Positions 1-6,218 of a stretch of 10,754 nt of DNA are shown piece after piece (position 1 is the first letter of the stretch; the number at the start of each line of letters is the position of its first letter). The stretch is taken from positions 1 through 10,754 of the forward strand of contig JAUWFX010000050.1 of NCBI GenBank assembly GCA_030606765.1, read 5' to 3'. Under the pieces are notes generated by a model. The model saw only the letters and a program-made list of their open reading frames with translations. It did no database searches and was not told the origin of the DNA. Origin of the DNA: Dehalococcoidia bacterium. Lineage in GTDB: Bacteria; Chloroflexota; Dehalococcoidia; GIF9; AB-539-J10. The position numbers were made by a program, and so were the translations under genes.

Positions 1-922
1 CGGAAAGGCGCTTCGTGGCACCCACCCCCATTGTAGCTGTCGTAGCACAATGAGTGGTGCTTACGGGAATACCCAGGCGCGAAGCTATCTCAATAACAGT
101 AGCCGCTGAGGCCTGGGTAGCAAAACCATGGATAGGTTGTAGAGCAGTGATCTTCATCCCCACAGTTCTAATGACTCGCCAGCCACCCATAGCGATGCCC
201 GAGCTAATGGCTAAAGCGGATACGATTATTACCCACCATAAATTACCATTAAGCGCAATTTCGTCCCAAACCGTGGCCGCCTGCCCAAACTGACCAATCT
301 GCTTATAATAAATTATCAGTGCCATGGTGATGACAGCTATGGGCATCTGACCATCATTCTTGCCGTGGCTATAAGCTAAAAAAGCGGTAGTAAGCCACTG
401 TAGACGGCTGAAGACAACCCTCATCCTGGCTGGAGCGCTTCGGCGAAACGCCCAGAGCAGGACAACCATAAGGGCAAAGCCACCGATGAAGCCCAGGGTA
501 GGAGCAGCAACCACCGATACTCCAATCCGTTGTAGGACGCCCCATATCACTGCCTCACTACCCGCCACTGCTATCCCAGCTGCTGCCAGTCCTGTGACAA
601 AGCTATGGCTTATACTTACCGGCAGACCCAAACGAGTAGCTATAGTCCCCCAGACGATAACCGCTACTAAAGCAGCAATCAGCGTTAAATATGAGATTGC
701 CTCAGGTACTAAAATCCCCTTGCCGATGGTTTCGGCAACCTCCAGACCGGTAGCGGCACCAGCGAAGTTACAAAAGGCAGCCAGTATTATGGCGTTTCGA
801 GGTGAAATAGCCCGGGAGCCAATCGAAGCAGCAACACTATTGGCAGCATCATTAAAACCATTAACAACACCAAAGCCGATGGCTGCCGCAATTACCAGAA
901 CCAGCAGAGCGAGCTCAGGCAT
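1..922 (-). CDS. PiT-family inorganic phosphate permease, 3' end cut by window edge
   Basis: This is an integral membrane transporter expected to import inorganic phosphate using an ion gradient. Reading the minus strand from the ATG at 922 gives 307 residues with no stop before the edge. Family signatures are visible in order: GFNDAANS at 22-29, PVSISH at 101-106, SHGKNDGQ at 185-192, GGWRVIRTVGMKIT at 246-259 and GIPVSTTH at 284-291. The GFNDAAN and SHGKND blocks are the paired repeat motifs of PiT proteins, separated by long hydrophobic segments. Only a short C-terminal piece is probably missing. The start overlaps the stop of the upstream DUF47 gene by 8 nt and has no strong ribosome binding site, which suggests translational coupling. 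DUF47-PiT pairs are a known arrangement, with DUF47 as a PhoU-like accessory. Phosphate is the best substrate guess; sulfate cannot be excluded. Confidence 0.93.
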   Translation of the reverse strand, partial: MPELALLVLVIAAAIGFGVVNGFNDAANSVAASIGSRAISPRNAIILAAFCNFAGAATGLEVAETIGKGILVPEAISYLTLIAALVAVIVWGTIATRLGLPVSISHSFVTGLAAAGIAVAGSEAVIWGVLQRIGVSVVAAPTLGFIGGFALMVVLLWAFRRSAPARMRVVFSRLQWLTTAFLAYSHGKNDGQMPIAVITMALIIYYKQIGQFGQAATVWDEIALNGNLWWVIIVSALAISSGIAMGGWRVIRTVGMKITALQPIHGFATQASAATVIEIASRLGIPVSTTHCATTATMGVGATKRLS

Positions 923-1547
923 GCTTCAATACTATACCTTCAAGGACATTGGCGACATCTTCGCCCCGGTCGGTGGCACTTTCCAAGTGTTCATATATTT
1001 CGCGCCATTTAATTACCTCGCATGCGTCAAGATGGCAAACTTCGAACAGCTCGGCCAGGGCAGCGTGTTGCACGTCGTCGGCCGCGTTTTCCAGAGTATT
1101 AATCTCCACACACTCCTTGAGAATCCATGGGAACTGGTCACGGTGGCGCAAACGAGGCATGACCTCACACAGCTTGTAGGCTACCTTGGCTACGATTCGG
1201 GCTAGCTCTTGAGCCCTCTCCGTAGGTTGAGCAATACGATAAAGGTGGGCTGTTCTGCCCGCAGCCTCGATGAAATCCATTACATCGTCCAGGCTTTGGG
1301 CGAGGAGAGTAATATCCTCTCTGTCAATGGGAGTGACAAAGGTGCGGTGTAACTTCTGTATTATTTCGTGCGTTATGACGTCACCCTTATGTTCTAACTC
1401 CTTAAGCTCTTTTGCTTTTGCTTCCACATCTTCATAATTGTCAAAGAGCTCAACCAGTTTTTCTGCGGCAACGACCAGATTACTCGTCTCTTGTTCGAAC
1501 AGGTCATAAAACTCCACACTCCTAGGGGTTAGGAAAAACTTAACCAA
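915..1547 (-). CDS. DUF47 (PhoU-like) phosphate transport accessory protein
   Basis: This 210-residue, all-helical cytoplasmic protein belongs to the DUF47/PhoU-related family, which often sits next to PiT permeases and is thought to control them. Visible family blocks are LEHKGDVITHEI near 51-62, FVTPIDREDI at 70-79, ENAADDV at 153-159 and DRGEDVANVLEGIVLK at 193-208. The acidic E/D clusters resemble the metal-binding bundles of PhoU-like proteins. The start is a TTG at 1547; it is supported by a strong GGAGG at 1554-1558 with 6 nt spacing, and the next residues (VKFFLTPRS) fit the usual N-terminus of the family. The gene overlaps the PiT start by 8 nt, so the two are one unit, and an extended -10 promoter lies about 60 nt upstream of the start. 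The family call is secure; the regulatory role is inferred from family knowledge. Confidence 0.93.
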   Translation of the reverse strand: MVKFFLTPRSVEFYDLFEQETSNLVVAAEKLVELFDNYEDVEAKAKELKELEHKGDVITHEIIQKLHRTFVTPIDREDITLLAQSLDDVMDFIEAAGRTAHLYRIAQPTERAQELARIVAKVAYKLCEVMPRLRHRDQFPWILKECVEINTLENAADDVQHAALAELFEVCHLDACEVIKWREIYEHLESATDRGEDVANVLEGIVLKHA

Positions 1548-1550
1548 AGC

Positions 1551-1558
1551 GCACCTCC
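1551..1558 (-). promoter_or_regulatory. Strong ribosome binding site that fixes a TTG start for the DUF47 gene
   Basis: The minus strand reads GGAGGTGC just ahead of TTG at 1547. Spacing from GGAGG to the codon is 6 nt, which is near ideal, and no in-frame ATG lies closer. Confidence 0.8.
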
Positions 1559-1605
1559 GTCAATACACACTTCCTGTCCCAAAATTCTCTTCATCTACGT
1601 CCCTC

Positions 1606-1614
1606 ATTATAGCA
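1606..1614 (-). promoter_or_regulatory. Extended -10 promoter for the DUF47-PiT unit
   Basis: The minus strand reads TGCTATAAT, a perfect TATAAT preceded by TGn, an extended -10 element. No good -35 hexamer is seen at 16-18 nt upstream, which is common for extended -10 promoters. Transcription would begin near 1599, giving a leader of about 50 nt before the TTG start. A nearly identical element precedes the radical SAM gene. Confidence 0.65.
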
Positions 1615-1682
1615 CACCGTAAGAAATTCCTACTATGCCTTGTACTCGCTCATGTGATTTCTGTGTTTTGGTCTCAACACCC

Positions 1683-2198
1683 TTACTGGAATCTTTTCAC
1701 CTGAAAGCGATAGAGCTTAATTGGCTCGCCGGCTGATATTCCCGCCTTGAGCCGACAAATAGCAATTTGCTCTTCAACGCTATCTACACCTTCCAGAGCA
1801 GGCAGTAAAAGTCCCTTTTTCCAATCACTCTCCACGATAACGCCATATTTCTTGTGGTCAAGCTGGCTGATATCTGCGACTGGCTCAGGCTTAGTAAGGA
1901 TATCCACGCTATATTCCAGGTCATCAAGTTCAGACGCAGTGACCGGGGGAAAGCGAGGGTCTCCGGTAGATGAGCTAATAGCGTTGGCAATTATTTCTTC
2001 AGCCACATTGTCTTTAGCTGGCTCAAAGGTTCCAATACATCCTCTTAATTGCCCATGCTTATGCAGGGAAACAAAAACCCCCGCCCGCTCTCTCATTTCC
2101 GGAGTTAACTCCCTCGGCTTGGGCGTTTTACCCTCCCGGATATAGCTTTCCACCGTCTTCTTAGCCAGTTCTACCACAGGATGAAGTCCCCTTGCCAT
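1683..2198 (-). CDS. AMMECR1 domain protein (AmmeMemoRadiSam system protein A)
   Basis: This 171-residue protein covers the complete AMMECR1 domain, a family conserved from archaea and bacteria to humans with no settled biochemical role. The hallmark LRGCIG is at residues 51-56, followed by the conserved region around 75-100 ([19 protein letters not shown]) and the GLLLP...EGV block at 129-138. The start ATG at 2198 has GGAGG 6 nt upstream (2205-2209), located exactly between the stop of the preceding radical SAM gene and this start, so the two genes are translated from one message 12 nt apart. In many genomes this protein occurs with a PflA-like radical SAM enzyme and a MEMO protein; here only the radical SAM partner is adjacent. 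It may help modify a substrate together with that enzyme, but this is inference. Confidence 0.95.
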   Translation of the reverse strand: MARGLHPVVELAKKTVESYIREGKTPKPRELTPEMRERAGVFVSLHKHGQLRGCIGTFEPAKDNVAEEIIANAISSSTGDPRFPPVTASELDDLEYSVDILTKPEPVADISQLDHKKYGVIVESDWKKGLLLPALEGVDSVEEQIAICRLKAGISAGEPIKLYRFQVKRFQ

Positions 2199-2210
2199 AA
2201 AGCACCTCCC

Positions 2211-3221
2211 TTATGTCCGGAAATTAAGCTCAGCTCCGCAGGATTTACACTTCGAGCCATCTAGCCCCACCACCTGAGTATCATAGCCAATGCGACGAAC
2301 GACTGTCTTGCCACAAGAATAACACACGGTATTTTCATACTCGTGCCCCGGCACATTGCCCAGATAGACAAATTTCAGCCCTGCCTCTTTCCCAATCCGA
2401 TAAGCCCTCTCTAAAGTGGATATCGGGGTAGCCGACAGATGGGTAAACTCATGCAGGGGATGGAAACGAGTTACGTGCCAGGGAGTGAGTTCACCCAGGT
2501 TATCTCGAATCCAGGTAGCAATGTTCCTGAGCTGCTCTTCGTCGTCGTTCATCGCAGGAATGATATTGGTCACCACCTCAACATGCATATGCCATTTCTC
2601 TTTAGCCCGCCTGGCGACATCCAGAATGCCCCGCCACTGAGGAATCTTGGCTAGCTGCCGATAGAACCCATCGGTGAAACCCTTGACATCCACCCTCCAG
2701 GCATCAAGCCAGGGACCTATGGTATCCAGAGCCTCAGGCGTGGCGTAGCCATTGGTCACATACACAGTGTATAGATTATTTTCTTTAGCCAGCCTGGCTG
2801 AATCCAGCGTATATTCAAACCAAACCGTCGGCTCATTGTAGGTCCAGGCAATGCCCTGGCAATTATACCTCTTGGTTAGCTCTATCTCGCTTTCCGGGAG
2901 CAATTGCTGTGAACCTCGCGGGATGTCCAAACAGGAAATCTCCCAGTTCTGGCATCCCTTGCAGTGGAAATTGCATCCCCAGCTGCCTAAGGAAAACGCA
3001 TAGGTGCCAGGGAAGAAATGAAATAGAGGTTTTTTTTCAATATGGTCGGCCGCCATCGAGGATACCTCGGCATAATTCATGCTATACAGCCTGCCATCCC
3101 GGTTGATGCGCATACGGCAGACGCCAAGCTTACCGGGATTAATAAGGCACCTCCACTGGCAAACATGACACCTCACCTTACCACCAGGGAGTGTCTCATA
3201 GAGCATCGCCTCCCTTTCCAT
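2211..3221 (-). CDS. AmmeMemoRadiSam-type radical SAM enzyme (PflA-like)
   Basis: This 336-residue protein is a radical SAM enzyme expected to reductively cleave S-adenosylmethionine and act on an unknown substrate. The cluster motif CNFHCKGC is at residues 83-90 (Cys83, Cys87, Cys90). It has an N-terminal Cys set (18, 21, 25, 35) typical of this subfamily and a C-terminal zinc-ribbon-like pair of CxxC motifs (300/303 and 325/328). TYNEPTVWFEY at 127-137 matches the PflA-like core. The length is normal for the AmmeMemoRadiSam subgroup. The start is uncertain: ATG at 3221 fits the family N-terminus but has no spaced ribosome binding site and lies only 2-3 nt from the predicted transcription start, while ATG at 3206 (Met6) has AAAGGGAGG just ahead. 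It is directly followed by AMMECR1 in one unit. Confidence 0.94.
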   Translation of the reverse strand: MEREAMLYETLPGGKVRCHVCQWRCLINPGKLGVCRMRINRDGRLYSMNYAEVSSMAADHIEKKPLFHFFPGTYAFSLGSWGCNFHCKGCQNWEISCLDIPRGSQQLLPESEIELTKRYNCQGIAWTYNEPTVWFEYTLDSARLAKENNLYTVYVTNGYATPEALDTIGPWLDAWRVDVKGFTDGFYRQLAKIPQWRGILDVARRAKEKWHMHVEVVTNIIPAMNDDEEQLRNIATWIRDNLGELTPWHVTRFHPLHEFTHLSATPISTLERAYRIGKEAGLKFVYLGNVPGHEYENTVCYSCGKTVVRRIGYDTQVVGLDGSKCKSCGAELNFRT

Positions 3222-3229
3222 CCCTTATC

Positions 3230-3238
3230 ATTATACCA
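3230..3238 (-). promoter_or_regulatory. Extended -10 promoter for the radical SAM-AMMECR1 unit
   Basis: The minus strand reads TGGTATAAT, a perfect TATAAT with a TGn extension, matching the element upstream of DUF47. No good -35 hexamer is visible. Expected transcription start is near 3223-3224, which would leave the ATG at 3221 almost leaderless, or give ATG 3206 a leader of about 17 nt containing a ribosome binding site. Confidence 0.6.
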
Positions 3239-3359
3239 CCACGGACTACCCCAACGTAATCACAGCCTTGAGCATAATTTCACACGAAGTCCCACTAATT
3301 TAACGGGAAGGGGCCAACAGCCCAATGCGGGGAGTAAATCTCCGCCCTAAAAGCTAGAA
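3239..3359. other. Intergenic spacer with no gene
   Basis: This spacer lies between the lipoprotein gene end and the radical SAM promoter. It holds two weak inverted repeats (GGAG/CTCC around 3330-3343 and GGGC/GCCC near 3310-3322) with no T-run after them. I see no convincing terminator or small gene. Confidence 0.4.
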
Positions 3360-4949
3360 CTACTCCCGATACACCTTGCTCAGGTCGGGAATGCCCAAGG
3401 GACTGAGCTCATAGCCTTTGACATAGGGCTCCACCAGGATATAGTTGGCGCCATGGAACAGGGGGAGACAAGGAGCGTCATCAACTACCAGTTGTTCAGC
3501 TTGCTGGTACATAGCCAGGCGGTCAGCTCTATCCTGTTCTATAGCTGCCTGGTCAAGCAAAGCATCCAGGCTGGAGTTACTGTATTCGAAGATATTAACT
3601 TCGCTTCCGGTATAAAATAGGATATCCAGGAAATTATGCGGGTCGGGGTAGTCAGCTATCCAGCCCAATATGAACATCTCATCCTTTTCTTGTTTCAGGT
3701 TATAAAGGAAATTCTCCGGTTCCAGTTGCCTCACCGAGATTTCCACGCCGAGGTTTTGCTGCCATTCCTGGATGATGGCGCCTAGATAACTGGGAATGCT
3801 ATTGCCATAGCCGTCAACAGTTAGGGTGATAGAGGGCAAGTTCGAAGCATCTCCGTATTTCGAGTCGGCGATGAGTTCTATCGCCTTTCCCACATCGTAG
3901 TCCAGTCCCTCGAGAGCTTCGTTATAGCCAGGCATGCCCGGCGGCAAAATACCATCGGCTTCATTTACCATGTCCCTCAATATCACCTCAGCGATATGCT
4001 CTTTATCCACAGCATGACAGAAGGCACGACGGACGTTAACGTCGTCGAAAGGAGGTTGGGCAGTATTGAAGCCAATATAATAGAGGCTAAGCTCGGGGGT
4101 TACGGCTAACTCTAGATGAAACGGATTAGTTTCATCCCTAACTTGGTCAATGTAAATCGTGGAAACAAGGGTAACATCAATCTCACCCTTTTCATACAAG
4201 GCGATGGGCACACCGGACAGAAGATAGACAACCTGCACCAGTTTAGCCGATTCGCCATAATAAATCTGGCTGCGCTCCAAAATCAACCACTGCCCTGTTT
4301 TCCATTCCTTCAGTTTAAATGGTCCTGTCCCGTCTGGCTCGCGCCACCAGTTTACACCGGATTTCACATTAGCCCTATCAACCACAAAGGCGGTGGGATA
4401 AGCCAGCTTGCTCAGGAAGTAAGCCTTGGGAGCATCAATGGTAACTTGAAGAGTATAGGCATCAATGACTTCAACCCCGGAGATCTCTCCCGTTTTTCCC
4501 GCCAGCATATCCTTGGCACCAACGATATCGCCCAGATACGTAGCGGCTGTGCCAGAGCCAGTATCAGGGTCGCAAGCTCGCTCCCAGGAATATTTGAAAT
4601 CGGCAGCTTCGACTTCCCTGCCACTATGAAATTTCACTCCCTGGCGCAGGTAGAAGGTATATGTTTTGCTATCTGGGCTTTTCTCCCAGCTCTCAGCAAT
4701 ATCGGGCACTATGTTCAACTCATGGTCAAGGCGAACCAAGCCAGAGAAAATTTGCATGACATAGCTATGAGAAGACGAGTCGGCAGAAATCGCCGGGTCA
4801 AGCGTTATGGGCCCCGTATCCCAGAGGCGAAGGATGTCTTCGCCACCCCACCAAGAACAACCAGTGAAAGGGAGAAGGAACAAGACAAGAATAAGCGAGA
4901 GGAATGCTATACGCAGACTTCCTTTGCTATGAGAATACCTTGATTTCAT
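3360..4949 (-). CDS. ABC transporter substrate-binding lipoprotein, family 5 (peptide/oligopeptide type)
   Basis: This 529-residue protein is a full-length extracytoplasmic solute-binding protein of the SBP_bac_5 family, which delivers peptides, nickel or other solutes to an ABC importer. It begins with a basic N-terminus and hydrophobic stretch (about 12-28) ending in FTGC, a lipobox-like site with Cys31 as the lipid-anchored residue. Family landmarks follow: LDPAIS, a VPDIAESWEKSPDSKTYTFYLRQGVKFHSG-type block near 90-120, GTGPFKLKEW near 210, YYIGFNTAQPPFDDVNVRRAFCHAVDK near 295-320 and a C-terminal APCLPLFHGANYILV block. No permease or ATPase gene lies on either side, so it is an orphan within this window. 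The start ATG at 4949 has only a weak AGGG ahead. It follows the transglutaminase-like gene by 54 nt. Peptide specificity is assumed from the family. Confidence 0.94.
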   Translation of the reverse strand: MKSRYSHSKGSLRIAFLSLILVLFLLPFTGCSWWGGEDILRLWDTGPITLDPAISADSSSHSYVMQIFSGLVRLDHELNIVPDIAESWEKSPDSKTYTFYLRQGVKFHSGREVEAADFKYSWERACDPDTGSGTAATYLGDIVGAKDMLAGKTGEISGVEVIDAYTLQVTIDAPKAYFLSKLAYPTAFVVDRANVKSGVNWWREPDGTGPFKLKEWKTGQWLILERSQIYYGESAKLVQVVYLLSGVPIALYEKGEIDVTLVSTIYIDQVRDETNPFHLELAVTPELSLYYIGFNTAQPPFDDVNVRRAFCHAVDKEHIAEVILRDMVNEADGILPPGMPGYNEALEGLDYDVGKAIELIADSKYGDASNLPSITLTVDGYGNSIPSYLGAIIQEWQQNLGVEISVRQLEPENFLYNLKQEKDEMFILGWIADYPDPHNFLDILFYTGSEVNIFEYSNSSLDALLDQAAIEQDRADRLAMYQQAEQLVVDDAPCLPLFHGANYILVEPYVKGYELSPLGIPDLSKVYRE

Positions 4950-5003
4950 TGCCCTGCCAATTCACAGATTCCTTGCTTGACCTGAAACAAGCTTAATACT
5001 TCT

Positions 5004-5642
5004 TTACCAGATGACAATAATTCGCGTTATGGTGTCATCATAGTCAGGCCTAGCTAAATAGTGGGGCGCTATTACGCATTGGTAATAACGCTTGCCAATT
5101 TCGGGCTCGACCTCCCAATCAAACTGCGGCTCAATAAAGACCAGGCCTTCGTCGGTAGTATCAAAGGCGACAATAGCATGCCCACTTCCCCCACGATATT
5201 CAATAGCGACATAGGTACACCGGATTCCTTCCTTGGCAGCGTTTGCCTTAACAGTCGCAGTAAAATCAACGCAGATATATTCACCTTCCAAATATTCTTG
5301 CTCACTTGTCTTGTCCTGTTTTAAGAAATCCTCCATTTCCTGGTAGCTGGGGTCTCTTAATACATAGCCATATCCGGTGGTCAGTCTAGCATAGTTAACC
5401 TGCAGGTTAGACAACGTATCTTTCAGAGATTCGGCAAGTTCTTTTGATGCGTTTAATTCAATTTCAACAGTTGCTAGTTCAGCTTGCGCCGCCTCCAGCT
5501 CATCGTCTACCAGCATTAGGGAGTTTTGCGCCCTATTCAGTTCATTTAACACCCAGGCTGTGGCGACAAGGGATGTAATAGCTACTATTGCCAGAATAAC
5601 AATGGCAAGCCAGAATTTCTTATAGGAATTCCTCTCCATCAT
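5004..5642 (-). CDS. Membrane-anchored coiled-coil protein with a transglutaminase-like domain
   Basis: I do not recognise a named family; the description is from visible features. From ATG 5642 it has 212 residues: a short basic N-terminus, one membrane segment at about 11-31, a predicted coiled coil at about 33-85 rich in E/L/A, then a globular domain. That domain resembles a small transglutaminase/cysteine-protease-like fold: YICVDFTATVKANAAKEGIR at 122-141 places Cys124 as the possible nucleophile, GHAIVAFDT at 154-162 gives His155, and GLVFIEPQFD at 166-175 puts Glu171 where Asp is usual. The C-terminal domain is expected outside the membrane. A TTG at 5657 would extend the frame but lies on the ribosome binding site itself; GGAGG at 5651-5655 is 8 nt before ATG 5642. 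The gene overlaps the DUF1893 gene by 23 nt. Catalytic activity is unproven. Confidence 0.75.
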   Translation of the reverse strand: MMERNSYKKFWLAIVILAIVAITSLVATAWVLNELNRAQNSLMLVDDELEAAQAELATVEIELNASKELAESLKDTLSNLQVNYARLTTGYGYVLRDPSYQEMEDFLKQDKTSEQEYLEGEYICVDFTATVKANAAKEGIRCTYVAIEYRGGSGHAIVAFDTTDEGLVFIEPQFDWEVEPEIGKRYYQCVIAPHYLARPDYDDTITRIIVIW

Positions 5643-6063
5643 CACTATGACCTCCAAACATTGATTTTAAGTTGGAAAATAACTGAGCAGGGTTTCTTGA
5701 ATTCCTTGCCAGCTTCTCAAAAGGACACAAGTCTGTGCCATCATAGTTAGAGATATAAGGAACTGCGTTCTTACTACTAACGGTTACCCCTTGCCCCTTC
5801 AGCATATCAAGCGCTCCCGTGGTCGCTATGCCAGCATACACCGAGGTTACCCGAGCATAAAGGCAAAGCATAGCTACGGCCGAGCCCACGATGCGGTCAG
5901 CCACCGCAGCATTATGTAAACTTTCTCCCATACTCTGAACAGCCTGGAAAAAGGGGGCTATTCCGCGCTCTCCGGAGCTGAAAAGAATTTGCCCCTCCTT
6001 CACCATGACGAGATTCCATTTCTCTTCCTCCAAAAGAGAGCGAGCCAATTCAATATCTTCCAT
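5620..6063 (-). CDS. DUF1893 family protein
   Basis: This 147-residue soluble protein matches the DUF1893 pattern: an N-terminal strand pair (NLVMVKEGQILFSSGERGIAPFF, 17-39), the conserved ADRIVGSAVAMLCLYARVTSVYAG core at about 55-78, then VPYISNYDGTDLCPFE at 101-116 with Cys113. The family is known from Thermotoga TM1506, which has a cytidine-deaminase-like fold without the usual zinc-binding catalytic residues; its function is unknown. A C-terminal tail of about 25 residues follows the conserved part. The start ATG at 6063 has GGAG a few bases upstream and a good promoter about 30-57 nt upstream. It overlaps the next gene, a membrane-anchored transglutaminase-like protein, by 23 nt, so the two are coupled. 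The family assignment is from memory of its pattern. Confidence 0.82.
   Translation of the reverse strand: MEDIELARSLLEEEKWNLVMVKEGQILFSSGERGIAPFFQAVQSMGESLHNAAVADRIVGSAVAMLCLYARVTSVYAGIATTGALDMLKGQGVTVSSKNAVPYISNYDGTDLCPFEKLARNSRNPAQLFSNLKSMFGGHSDDGEEFL
5651..5655 (-). promoter_or_regulatory. Ribosome binding site deciding the start at ATG 5642
   Basis: The minus strand GGAGG sits 8 nt ahead of tandem ATG codons at 5642 and 5639. The possible TTG start at 5657 shares a base with it and would precede it, so the longer reading is unlikely. Confidence 0.75.
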
Positions 6064-6091
6064 GTTACTCCATAGAGCGTTCTAAACAGCG

Positions 6092-6120
6092 ATTAAATCC
6101 TAAGAAAGATTAAAATTCAA
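6092..6120 (-). promoter_or_regulatory. Sigma-70-type promoter for the DUF1893 unit
   Basis: The minus strand shows TTGAAT (6115-6120), a 17-nt spacer and TTTAAT (6092-6097), four and five matches to the -35 and -10 consensus. Transcription would start near 6085, leaving a leader of about 20 nt with GGAG ahead of ATG 6063. The -35 lies inside the AT-rich repeat spacer. Confidence 0.55.
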
Positions 6121-6218
6121 AGATAAAAAATCAAAATTGCAAATCAAAATGCAAAAATCACTTTCTTAATTTGACCATTAAATACATTTCTAAATTTTGC
6201 CTTGTCATTTTGCATTTT
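6101..6218. repeat. AT-rich spacer with nested inverted repeats, possibly a short dispersed element
   Basis: Inverted arms include TAAGAAAG (6101-6108) with CTTTCTTA (6161-6168), and AAAATGCAAAA (6146-6156) with TTTTGCATTTT (6208-6218). Two imperfect tandem units, AAATCAAAATTGC-like and AAATCAAAATGC, lie near 6128-6152. The outer arm overlaps the end and stop codon of the DUF362 gene. The composition is far more AT-rich than the flanking genes. It resembles the low-complexity short repeats scattered in some metagenome-derived genomes, but with one copy here this is only a suspicion. It encodes nothing I can support. Confidence 0.45.

Noticed and set aside
486..1205. Long plus-strand open frame opposite the PiT and DUF47 genes
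   Set aside because: It is antisense to two well-supported genes, has low-complexity Ala/Thr/Pro composition and no recognisable domain.
1663..1682. GTGTT/AACAC hairpin downstream of AMMECR1
   Set aside because: It has a 5-bp stem with no T-run on the minus strand, too weak to call a terminator.
4116..4943. Plus-strand open frame of 275 codons opposite the solute-binding lipoprotein
   Set aside because: It is a shadow of a clearly coding minus-strand gene with signal peptide and family motifs; its translation shows no domain.
4965..4992. GCTTG/CAAGC hairpin between the transglutaminase-like and lipoprotein genes
   Set aside because: The stem is 5 bp with no following T-run, so it does not look like a terminator.
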